DNA of 7,979 bases from Muribaculaceae bacterium. GTDB lineage: Bacteria; Bacteroidota; Bacteroidia; Bacteroidales; Muribaculaceae. The translations under genes were made by a program, and so were the position numbers. Where the stretch lies: NCBI GenBank assembly GCA_029060585.1, contig JAIDTS010000340.1, positions 1 to 7,979 on the forward strand, read 5' to 3'. Of this stretch, positions 1 to 6,155 are shown in pieces. Under the pieces are notes generated by a model. The model was not told the DNA's origin and ran no database searches. It worked only from the letters and a program-made list of their open reading frames with translations. Numbering within the stretch: the first letter of the stretch is position 1; each line of letters begins with the position of its first letter.

Positions 1-121
1 CTGAAAGAACGGATATTAGCCTTAATTCTCTTTAATGCGTTGGGGGGCTGTTTGAGGCTGAAAAACTCCATGTGGAATTGTTAAGTTTGGTGGTATGGCT
101 CATAGAAAAAGATTTGTCAGG

Positions 122-745
122 TTATGTGTTGAGATTTTTAATTTCCTGTTGTAGAAGTTCGAGGAAGCGGGCGGCGTGGGCACCGTCCATCTGGGTATGG
201 TGGAACTGGAAGGAGATCTTGAGGTAGGTCTTAAGCCATGCCCCGTGGTAACGGCCCCAGATGAGGAAGGGATTATTGAAAATACCGCTATACATTCCTA
301 CGGCTCCGTCTATTTCATAGCCTGCTAATGCCGATGTGCCGATCACCATACTTTCTCTTATGTTATGATTGCGGCAAGTTTCGGCTGCCTCCCTTGTAAG
401 GCGGAGATATTGCCTGTTGAATTCATGGATATCGTCAGAAAATGGAATATCACATGAGCTGATTTCTCCCTGACTGTTGGCTACGATGGTGTTGACCGCT
501 ATGGAATCATATCTAAACAACCTGTCGCCGACAGGCAGTGTGTAGAATTCCTTTATCTGTGATGCCGCCTTACCGATACACCAACACATAAGCATGTTGA
601 ATTTAAGCTTGCTTCGTTTGCTGTTTCTCCTGATATTGGACACATCTAAAGTCCTGAACAATGTCACCATAGGCATCGGAGCCTTCATCCACATCTCAAA
701 TGCGTAGGCCCGCGTGGTCTCCGCCGGATTTACTTCCTGCATCAT
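122..745 (-). CDS. CatA-like O-acetyltransferase (chloramphenicol acetyltransferase superfamily)
   Basis: This is a soluble acetyl-CoA-dependent O-acetyltransferase fold of the CAT family, about 207 residues, the usual CAT length. The signature HHxxxDG lies near the C-terminus (HHTQMDGAHAARF); with this start the second His is residue 183 and the Asp is 187, matching the catalytic His195 and structural Asp199 of classical CAT. The block before it reads SALAGYEID where classical CATs have SALPW followed by a conserved T/N-F stretch, so the Trp that helps form the drug pocket is not conserved. The substrate is therefore unknown and chloramphenicol resistance should not be assumed. An upstream in-frame ATG at 772 would give 216 residues. 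A perfect TAnnTTTG box at 760-767 lies inside that longer reading frame, so I prefer the ATG at 745 (a second Met follows at once). The gene sits downstream of an AraC-type regulator on the same strand and may be its target. Confidence 0.85.
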   Translation of the reverse strand: MMQEVNPAETTRAYAFEMWMKAPMPMVTLFRTLDVSNIRRNSKRSKLKFNMLMCWCIGKAASQIKEFYTLPVGDRLFRYDSIAVNTIVANSQGEISSCDIPFSDDIHEFNRQYLRLTREAAETCRNHNIRESMVIGTSALAGYEIDGAVGMYSGIFNNPFLIWGRYHGAWLKTYLKISFQFHHTQMDGAHAARFLELLQQEIKNLNT

Positions 746-759
746 GTCTTTTTTTGATG

Positions 760-767
760 CAAAGTTA
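760..767 (-). promoter_or_regulatory. -7 promoter box for the CatA-like gene
   Basis: On the minus strand the sequence is TAACTTTG followed by CA, a perfect match to the Bacteroidota -7 consensus TAnnTTTG. No good TTTG-type -33 box is seen 19-21 bp upstream, which would fit a promoter that needs an activator. Transcription would start near 753, leaving a very short leader before the ATG at 745. Confidence 0.55.
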
Positions 768-813
768 CGCATCTATGCCGTTTCATGATAGAAGAAAGGA
801 GACATTCTTAACC

Positions 814-844
814 AATGATTAATTATCAATGATTAATGATTAAT
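814..844. repeat. AT-rich direct repeats, AATGATTAAT x3
   Basis: AATGATTAAT occurs at 814-823, 829-838 and 835-844, the last two overlapping. The block lies between the stop of the AraC-type gene and the CatA-like promoter, about 60 to 90 bp upstream of the predicted start of transcription. AraC-family activators commonly bind direct repeats at this distance, so it is a candidate operator. It could equally be simple AT-rich spacer, which is common in Bacteroidales. Confidence 0.4.
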
Positions 845-862
845 TTTAATTGCTGGAAATGG

Positions 863-1645
863 TTATACCGGATTGGTGAAGAGGTCGGAGTGTGGCTGAC
901 AGATGTTCAAAAGCGATTTGGGTGTATGTCCGGTCATGGATTTAAATTCACGGATGAAGTGAGACTGGTCGGAGTATCCGGAGGCTACTGCAATGTCGGC
1001 ATAGTTGATATTGCCTTGCTGCATCATATGCATGGATTTCTGAAATCTTACGACGCGTGCGTATTCCTTGGGATTCATTCCGATGTATACCCGAAATATT
1101 CGTTCGTATTGTTTCTTACTGAGGCAAGCCGTATCGGCAAGTGCTGTAATTGTGATCGATGGATTAAGGAGAAGTGTTTCGAGCGAATATCCGATTCGTT
1201 CGATGTTAAGAGAATGCCTGAGCCTCGTCATTAGCCAGTCCTCAAGAAACCGCACTCCGACTAAGGCGCTTTCGCAATAGAGTATTTTATTGGCGATTTC
1301 GTTGAGCTGTCGGTTTCCGATGTCATATCCGGATATTTCCTGGTTGTAGAAAGCTGACGGTGGGGTGTCGATGAAAAGACTGATGGTGTGAGGATAAAAG
1401 ACAGCGACTATCATATCCAGTTTGCCGTCGGTCTTTAGATGGGAAGGGAAGTTGACCTGTCCACTTATGGTAAAGTTATCTTGACTTTTCTCGAGTTCAG
1501 GAATAAAGAGAGGCTTTCCCCGATGAAATATGAGCTGAGGGCAGCCGATAGGAAAGGTAGGGACACTGAAAGGCTCGTCGCTCTCCAGCACCCAATAGTA
1601 TCGAACATACTTACGCAGTTCCTCCCTCGGCTTAATGATTTTCAT
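863..1645 (-). CDS. AraC family transcriptional regulator
   Basis: This is a 260-residue cytoplasmic DNA-binding regulator. Residues 1 to about 150 form an N-terminal domain that begins with a motif (LRKYVRYYWVLES) typical of the DUF6597-type AraC sensor region; its ligand cannot be read from sequence. The C-terminal AraC/XylS double helix-turn-helix spans roughly residues 160-247. The first HTH is near 165-200 (ITALADTACLSKKQYERIF); the second ends in the family signature at about 224-246 (GYSDQSHFIREFKSMTGHTP). The C-terminal tail of about 14 residues is slightly long. The start MKIIKPREEL is normal for this subfamily. The gene stands alone, with 120 bp upstream to the flavoprotein gene and about 117 bp downstream to the CatA-like gene, which carries direct repeats in front of its promoter. 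Regulation of that gene is an inference from position. Confidence 0.93.
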   Translation of the reverse strand: MKIIKPREELRKYVRYYWVLESDEPFSVPTFPIGCPQLIFHRGKPLFIPELEKSQDNFTISGQVNFPSHLKTDGKLDMIVAVFYPHTISLFIDTPPSAFYNQEISGYDIGNRQLNEIANKILYCESALVGVRFLEDWLMTRLRHSLNIERIGYSLETLLLNPSITITALADTACLSKKQYERIFRVYIGMNPKEYARVVRFQKSMHMMQQGNINYADIAVASGYSDQSHFIREFKSMTGHTPKSLLNICQPHSDLFTNPV

Positions 1646-1657
1646 CTATGAAATAAG

Positions 1658-1717
1658 AAAAATGCTCTTTACAAACAACACTTTAGTATAAAAATATTTT
1701 CCATACAGAGCATTTTT
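1658..1717. repeat. 11-bp perfect inverted repeat with 38-bp loop between flavoprotein and araC-type genes
   Basis: AAAAATGCTCT at 1658-1668 is the exact reverse complement of AGAGCATTTTT at 1707-1717. Inside the loop, GTAT (1686-1689) and ATAC (1703-1706) flank the palindrome AAAATATTTT. The structure starts 12 bp upstream of the araC-type ATG and lies 49 bp beyond the stop of the flavoprotein gene. It could be a weak, U-flanked terminator for the flavoprotein transcript, a leader hairpin, or a binding site near the araC-type promoter. The long loop argues against a classical intrinsic terminator. Confidence 0.5.
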
Positions 1718-1765
1718 TACAGCCACTGTACTCTTTCCCATTATCCCCGGTATTGCAGTGTAGCC

Positions 1766-2191
1766 TTAGAGTGTCAGGTGGGCGAACTCGTTTTCAATCC
1801 AGATTGTGGCGTCTTTTCCTACAAAGTGTAGAAGCACGTAGTTGGGGTCTGTCGGGCCTTCTGTGAAATGATATATCATCCAGTCTTTCCACATTTCCTT
1901 GCGCAGTTCATCGTTGGTAACTATTTCCACCGTTCCTCTCATCGCCACGCTGTCGCCCTTGCTTGAATAGCATAGGCCAGCCTTGGGATTTGTTCGGAAT
2001 TCGATTGTCTTGACAGAGTCCGCACCTGTCGACATCCATACTTCATTGAAGCCAACAGTTTTCATGATTGATACTTGTACAGGGCGTGGATATCCATCGG
2101 CATTTACCGAAGCAATCGTGATGTCTTCACAGCGGGCCAGCACCTCTTCAGCTTTTTTCAGCAGTCTTTCCTTATTGCATTTCTCTTCCAT
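1766..2191 (-). CDS. Pyridoxamine 5'-phosphate oxidase-fold family protein (general stress protein 26-like)
   Basis: This is a small cytoplasmic split-barrel flavin-binding protein of 141 residues, the usual size for single-domain members of this family. Residues 21-45 (CEDITIASVNADGYPRPVQV) form the typical opening strands with a D-G-x-P turn. They are followed by VWMSTGADSVKTIEFRTNPK (51-70), the S/T-x-K region where the flavin phosphate is usually bound, and the barrel strand AGLCYSS...VAMRGTVEIV. Members of this group bind FMN, F420 or heme; the short form here resembles the FMN-type general stress protein 26 group rather than the true PdxH, which is longer. The substrate is unknown. A perfect -7 box stands upstream, and the 147-bp gap to the transporter gene suggests separate transcription. 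Confidence 0.88.
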   Translation of the reverse strand: MEEKCNKERLLKKAEEVLARCEDITIASVNADGYPRPVQVSIMKTVGFNEVWMSTGADSVKTIEFRTNPKAGLCYSSKGDSVAMRGTVEIVTNDELRKEMWKDWMIYHFTEGPTDPNYVLLHFVGKDATIWIENEFAHLTL

Positions 2192-2225
2192 TTTGATTAT
2201 TTTTCCCGATTTACTGATTCAATTG

Positions 2226-2233
2226 CAAAGATA
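2226..2233 (-). promoter_or_regulatory. -7 promoter box for the flavoprotein gene
   Basis: The minus strand reads TATCTTTG followed by CA, a perfect TAnnTTTG match, about 35 bp upstream of the ATG at 2191. The predicted leader is about 28 bases. A good -33 box at the right spacing is not seen. Confidence 0.55.
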
Positions 2234-2338
2234 ATCAAAATTTTGGATTGAGACTATATGGGGCGATTTTTCAGTGACTATGCGGGTAATAATGAAGCCA
2301 GAGAATTCCTTATGGCAATGGCCGAAGGCACTACCTTA

Positions 2339-3355
2339 TTATTTTAAGGTTGTGGTTTTGGAAGAAGTTGCCTTATGGTCCTTTGCCTCGGCTGATTCCA
2401 CAAGGAAGACACTCGCGATGATGAGGATGATGGAAAGAATCTGCCACCAGGAGAACTTGTCCTGTCCCAAAACGTAACTAACGATGGCGGCCACGATAAG
2501 AATCCAGTTGGAGTAAAGAGCTACCACAGTTGCCGGAAGTTTCTTGAGTCCTACATCAGTAAGAAGATAGCTAAGAGAGGTGGGGAAGAGGAGAACGAAA
2601 GCGAGAACAAGGAAAGGAGTTGTGAAAACTCCAGATGTAAGAACCGGAGCAAACCATTTCCCGGTTATGAGTACTGCCACGATTCCCGCGAGAAGTCCTC
2701 CTGAGAAGGTGTATTTGCTTACAGTGGCGTTACTGAGACGCTTGAGGAACTTCTTTTCTATCACAAGGTATGCACTGAAAAGGAATGTAGACATAAGGCA
2801 GAACATATTGCCTAAAAGAGGATTGGAAGCCACCTCGCTATGTTTCTGGGTAAGGATGCATATAAGGGCACCTCCGATTCCTAAGAAAATGCCGATCAGC
2901 CGTCCTGTCGACAGACGGTCTGTACGGAGGATCAGGCAGATGATGTATACTACCGTCGCCTGCAGGGCGATAAAGATGGAGGATGATATAGGAGTGGTAT
3001 ATGTAAGTCCTATCAAAAGGGTATACATATATCCGAACACTGCTATTATACCCGTCAGCAGGAGTAAAAGGCGGTCGCGCACCGTCACCTGTTCTGTCTT
3101 GTCGGGGCGAACCCAACCCAGAATCCAGAAGAATAGTGACCCGAAACCGAGTCGAAGCACAACTCCTGTGAATGCATTCATCCAAGTCGGAAGAAGATAT
3201 TTCAGGGCATTCTCATTAAGACCGGAGAAAGTCTTTGCGATAAACATGGAGACGTTTCCGATCAGACGTCCTCGCTTGTCCACCGTTACAGACTCTTCTA
3301 CTGACCCTTCCGCATTCGCGGAATCAATGGATTTTGTTTCTTGGGTATTCATCAT
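2339..3355 (-). CDS. EamA/DMT family transporter
   Basis: This is an inner-membrane protein of 338 residues with the size and pattern of a ten-helix drug/metabolite transporter built from two EamA repeats. Hydrophobic segments lie at about 31-47, 61-80, 95-115, 122-142, 150-168, 180-198, 212-232, 245-265, 274-294 and 303-320. The end of the first repeat carries a typical GIFLGIGGALICIL helix, and the second ends in ILSIILIIASVFLVES. The first 30 residues are a polar cytoplasmic tail and the last 18 are polar and Lys/Thr-rich. The transported substrate cannot be predicted; relatives export amino acids, purines or other metabolites. A second Met follows the first, so translation may start three bases later. 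It is the last gene of a likely operon, 42 bp after the GrpB gene. Confidence 0.9.
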   Translation of the reverse strand: MMNTQETKSIDSANAEGSVEESVTVDKRGRLIGNVSMFIAKTFSGLNENALKYLLPTWMNAFTGVVLRLGFGSLFFWILGWVRPDKTEQVTVRDRLLLLLTGIIAVFGYMYTLLIGLTYTTPISSSIFIALQATVVYIICLILRTDRLSTGRLIGIFLGIGGALICILTQKHSEVASNPLLGNMFCLMSTFLFSAYLVIEKKFLKRLSNATVSKYTFSGGLLAGIVAVLITGKWFAPVLTSGVFTTPFLVLAFVLLFPTSLSYLLTDVGLKKLPATVVALYSNWILIVAAIVSYVLGQDKFSWWQILSIILIIASVFLVESAEAKDHKATSSKTTTLK

Positions 3356-3397
3356 CTTTGTGGTTTTATGGTATTAACGCAGTCAATGGTTTTATGT

Positions 3398-3940
3398 TTA
3401 TTTCACCATCGCATTGATTTTGCTGACGAAGTCTGTTTTGGCTTCGGTATAGGCGTCCCGGTTATGCTTGAACTGCGGTAGAAGACTGAGTTTGAGACGT
3501 TCGTATTCCTTGGCAATATCGGGATGGGCGATGAGATAGTCGCGGAAACTTATCTCACGGTTGTCTCCTGTCTGGTGGAAATGGATGTGGAATACCCGCT
3601 CGGCATACCCCTCCGGCGTGTATCCTTTGTTGAAACTCATCCGTGTGTCGGTTGCCGACATACATATATATCCTGTGGCTTCCATAATATTCCGGATTCC
3701 TTCCAGGTTTGTTTCCGGATGAATCTCTACGAGAATATCTACTGTGGGTTTTGCCATGATGCCGGGAATGGCAGTGCTGCCGATATGGCTGATCTTTTTG
3801 TCGAAACCTGACAATAAGGCTGATAGGGCTGTCATTTCCTCGATGGCCCATTTTGCCCAATCCGGATTGTGCGGTGTGAGAACTATGGGAAAAAGTTCCC
3901 ATAGTTCTTCAAGAGTCATATCTTTAAGGTCTTTGGCCAT
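3398..3940 (-). CDS. GrpB family protein (UPF0157, nucleotidyltransferase-like)
   Basis: This is a 180-residue cytoplasmic protein, the usual length for the family. After an N-terminal helix region and the opening strand VLTPHNPDWAKWA (20-32), the family signature HIGSTAIPGIMAKPTVDILV spans 52-71. In it Gly54-Ser55 and the KPxxD at 64-68 match the glycine-serine and acidic positions of the nucleotidyltransferase-like fold. A HxHxH strand (118-122) and a C-terminal helical region with FRDYLIAHPDIAKEYERLK are also typical. The biochemical activity of the family is not settled; related proteins have been linked to dephospho-CoA kinase as a fusion domain. Its ATG overlaps the carbonic anhydrase stop as TGATG, which implies translational coupling. 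Confidence 0.92.
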   Translation of the reverse strand: MAKDLKDMTLEELWELFPIVLTPHNPDWAKWAIEEMTALSALLSGFDKKISHIGSTAIPGIMAKPTVDILVEIHPETNLEGIRNIMEATGYICMSATDTRMSFNKGYTPEGYAERVFHIHFHQTGDNREISFRDYLIAHPDIAKEYERLKLSLLPQFKHNRDAYTEAKTDFVSKINAMVK

Positions 3941-4488
3941 CAGGATTTCAGTTCCATGAGTTTGCCGGTATAGGTGTCCATCACGAAGCCCTGTACGTTT
4001 ACACCCGTCGGAGGCATGAGGGGATGGTTGGCGATCAGGTCTACGGTTTCCCTGACAGCCTCGTCAGTGTCGTCGAAACCGTGTAGCCACTCCTTGAGAT
4101 TGATGCCGCAATGTTTCATAAGCGTGATATGTTCCTCGCTCACTCCTCGCTCTTTCATGAGATGGAGCATCTCGTCGGCGTTCATCCCCTGCACGCCGCA
4201 TCCTGTATGTCCCACCACCATAATCTCGTTGACTCCTAATTCGTAGATGGCTACGAGAATGGATCGCATTGTCGAATCAAAGGGATTGGTGATCGTGGCG
4301 CCGGCATTCTTGATTATTTTCACGTCGCCGTTGCGGATGCCGAGGGCTGCAGGCAGAAGTTCTACGAGACGTGTGTCCATGCAGGTGACGATAGCAATTT
4401 TCTTATCCGGATACTTGCTTGTGGCAAAACGTTCATAGCCTTTTTCTTCTACAAACTTGCGGTTGAATTCCTTGAGTTCCTGTATCAT
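3940..4488 (-). CDS. Beta-class carbonic anhydrase
   Basis: This is a cytoplasmic zinc enzyme that interconverts CO2 and bicarbonate. The 182 residues place it among the short bacterial beta-class enzymes. Predicted zinc ligands are Cys36 in CMDTR and His94/Cys97 in GHTGCGV; Asp38 and Arg40 form the conserved Asp-Arg gatekeeper pair. The NAGATI segment (61-66) that follows the first ligand is also conserved. No signal peptide is seen. It is the first gene of the likely operon with the GrpB protein and the EamA transporter. The stop codon shares one base with the next start. A -7 box at 4526-4533 gives a leader of about 30 bases. Some short family members act on other small substrates such as CS2, but all ligands are present here and carbonic anhydrase activity is the simplest reading. 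Confidence 0.94.
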   Translation of the reverse strand: MIQELKEFNRKFVEEKGYERFATSKYPDKKIAIVTCMDTRLVELLPAALGIRNGDVKIIKNAGATITNPFDSTMRSILVAIYELGVNEIMVVGHTGCGVQGMNADEMLHLMKERGVSEEHITLMKHCGINLKEWLHGFDDTDEAVRETVDLIANHPLMPPTGVNVQGFVMDTYTGKLMELKS

Positions 4489-4525
4489 GATATTCGTTTT
4501 TGATGGTTATTGTCAACTTGAGATG

Positions 4526-4533
4526 CAAATATA
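4526..4533 (-). promoter_or_regulatory. -7 promoter box for the carbonic anhydrase operon
   Basis: The minus strand reads TATATTTG followed by CA, a perfect TAnnTTTG match, 37 bp upstream of the carbonic anhydrase ATG. No convincing -33 TTTG lies at 19-21 bp spacing; the nearest (4565-4568) is too far. Confidence 0.55.
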
Positions 4534-4598
4534 AATAAAATTCGTGGAATGTGAGTCTTTTTATCAAAGATTTTTGTCATATGTTTTATTGGTTTGGG

Positions 4599-4630
4599 TT
4601 TGGATATATCGGGAGTTTTAGGTAAATTTG
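4599..4630 (+). promoter_or_regulatory. Bacteroidota-type promoter for the SGNH esterase gene
   Basis: A -33 TTTG at 4599-4602 and a -7 TAAATTTG at 4623-4630 are separated by 20 bp, the expected spacing for the Bacteroidota primary sigma factor. Transcription would start near 4637 and leave a leader of about 24 bases. The promoter is divergent from that of the carbonic anhydrase operon. Confidence 0.65.
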
Positions 4631-4660
4631 CGCTATAATTATAACTTCCAAGCATAAATC

Positions 4661-5743
4661 ATGAAATACTCCGAATTCTCATTGAAAGGAATGGCCATGC
4701 TTGCCGCCATCATGACAGCAACTGTAGTCATTGGATGCCAGACGGCTAAAGACAATAGAATAAAGGCCGACAATCCCGAGATCAACTATATGGGGCGTAT
4801 CTATTGGAATGAAGATGGGGAGGGTGAATTCACTTTTCCGGGCACGACTGCCATGTTGCGTTTCAAGGGCACGGGAATCGGTATGGAGGCATCCCCGGGC
4901 AGCGGTAAGTTTATGGTCGAGATAGATGGAGCTGATCCTGTCGCCGTAAACTTCACGCCGAGCGACTCCCTGCTTACTCTGGCAGAGAACCTCAAGGATA
5001 CCATACATGACGTGAGGATCACCTATGCATTGGAAGGTTATGAGTTGAAACCCCGTTTCAGGGGATTCGTCATCGACGGCAAGCTTCTGCCCGCTGCTTC
5101 CAGGCCCGATCTGAAGATAGAATTCATCGGCAACTCCATCACCTGCGGCTACGGAATCGAGGATGACAATCCCGACCATGACTTCTCATATAACACTGAG
5201 AACCATACCATGACCTACGCATACAAGACGGCACGTGCGCTTGATGCCGACTTCAACGTAGTGGCACGTTCCGGCATTGGTATCTATCGCAACTACGGAG
5301 GTGCCAGGGAAGGGGACACCCAAACCATGCCTCTCGAATACGACTACACAATGCTTTACAATCATGACCATGAATGGGACCACTCGAAGTTCCATCCCGA
5401 GATCATATGCATCAACTTAGGGACAAACGACACATCGCTTGATAATTACGACATAGCCCTCTATGAGCAGCGCTATCGGGACTTCCTATCTCATCTAAGA
5501 GATATTCATCCAAAGGCGAAGATAGTCCTTCTGACCGGTGCAATGCTTCAGGATCAGGCGCTTGCAGACGTCAAGACTGCACTCGACAGGCTTGCTTCGG
5601 AAGATTCGCAGGTCTATAGGTTCGACATGTCGCCGCAGACAGGAGAGCTCGGCTATGGCGCATCATGGCATCCATCGGCCCGTCAGGCCGAAAGGATGGC
5701 AGATGAGCTGATTCCGTTTCTCCGAGAGTTGACCGGAAAGTGA
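4661..5743 (+). CDS. Lipoprotein SGNH/GDSL hydrolase, carbohydrate esterase family 2-like
   Basis: This is a predicted surface or periplasmic lipoprotein esterase of 360 residues. The N-terminus is a type II signal peptide: Lys residues, a hydrophobic core, then the lipobox VIGC with Cys26. Residues about 40-145 form a beta-rich domain (INYMGRIYWN onward) like the jelly roll that precedes the catalytic domain in CE2 acetyl esterases. The SGNH domain follows: block I FIGNSITCGYG with nucleophile Ser159, an IGIYRNYGG segment near 206-214, block III LGTND at 253-257, and block V SWHPS with His337. CE2 enzymes remove acetyl groups from hemicellulose or other glycans. The residue two before the His, usually Asp, is Ser335, suggesting a Ser-His dyad. 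No SusC/D or glycoside hydrolase genes are nearby, so the natural substrate is open. Confidence 0.88.
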   Translation: MKYSEFSLKGMAMLAAIMTATVVIGCQTAKDNRIKADNPEINYMGRIYWNEDGEGEFTFPGTTAMLRFKGTGIGMEASPGSGKFMVEIDGADPVAVNFTPSDSLLTLAENLKDTIHDVRITYALEGYELKPRFRGFVIDGKLLPAASRPDLKIEFIGNSITCGYGIEDDNPDHDFSYNTENHTMTYAYKTARALDADFNVVARSGIGIYRNYGGAREGDTQTMPLEYDYTMLYNHDHEWDHSKFHPEIICINLGTNDTSLDNYDIALYEQRYRDFLSHLRDIHPKAKIVLLTGAMLQDQALADVKTALDRLASEDSQVYRFDMSPQTGELGYGASWHPSARQAERMADELIPFLRELTGK

Positions 5744-5815
5744 ACCTCCGGAGCGCCAGTGCGTTTTAATAATGAAAGCACAAAAAGTATAACCTTACTA
5801 AAAATATTTCGTACT

Positions 5816-6148
5816 ATGAAAGCAGAAAGAGCATATGTCGTAAGCTTTGGAGCTTCCGACAGATATAGCGTTCCCTTCGACGGCAGTCTCGAAGAGTTTG
5901 AGAGCAGTGAAGAATTCAAGCGTATCAAAGACGCTGTCTATGACTATGTGAAGGCAAAATTCCCGACGGTTGACATTAAGTATGTGGCGGCTCCTCAGAT
6001 AGAATCACTCGACGATCGCGACGAGGTGCTTCCGGTTCTTGACCGTGACCATCTGGAGCAGCTGAAGCATGATGTAGAGCGTCAAGTGGAGGTGAAGATG
6101 GCCGACAAGGACCTTGACTCCGACGCTCCTTACTCTGAAGTCGATTAG
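5816..6148 (+). CDS. Small charged protein of unknown function
   Basis: I do not recognise this 110-residue protein. It is soluble, with no signal peptide or membrane segment. Residues 1-24 look like a short beta hairpin (RAYVVSFGASDRYSVPF), residues 24-50 a helix rich in Glu and Lys ending in KAKFP, residues 51-60 a strand (TVDIKYVAAP), and residues 76-98 a second helix. The C-terminal tail is acidic. I chose the ATG at 5816 over an in-frame GTG at 5759 because the extra 19 residues (RFNNESTKSITLLKIFRT) come from AT-rich DNA that looks like a leader. It lies 72 bp after the esterase gene on the same strand and may be cotranscribed; its stop is 7 bp from the convergent dehydrogenase stop, with no terminator hairpin seen in between. 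Confidence 0.7.
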   Translation: MKAERAYVVSFGASDRYSVPFDGSLEEFESSEEFKRIKDAVYDYVKAKFPTVDIKYVAAPQIESLDDRDEVLPVLDRDHLEQLKHDVERQVEVKMADKDLDSDAPYSEVD

Positions 6149-6155
6149 GATCCGA

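Noticed and set aside
1..84. Open plus-strand frame from the left edge to a TAA at 82-84
   Set aside because: Only 27 codons, no recognisable motif, and another frame also ends nearby at 33; it cannot be told apart from chance.
836..1234. Plus-strand open frame of 132 codons opposite the AraC-type gene
   Set aside because: It is antisense to the conserved double HTH region and shows no family pattern.
2580..3377. Long plus-strand open frame of 265 codons opposite the EamA transporter
   Set aside because: It is a shadow of the transporter gene: rich in Arg, Pro and Ser, with no recognisable domain, while the minus-strand frame has a clear ten-helix pattern.
4679..5179. Minus-strand open frame of 166 codons opposite the SGNH esterase
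   Set aside because: The plus strand encodes intact lipobox and SGNH motifs; the opposite frame has no domain and no promoter.
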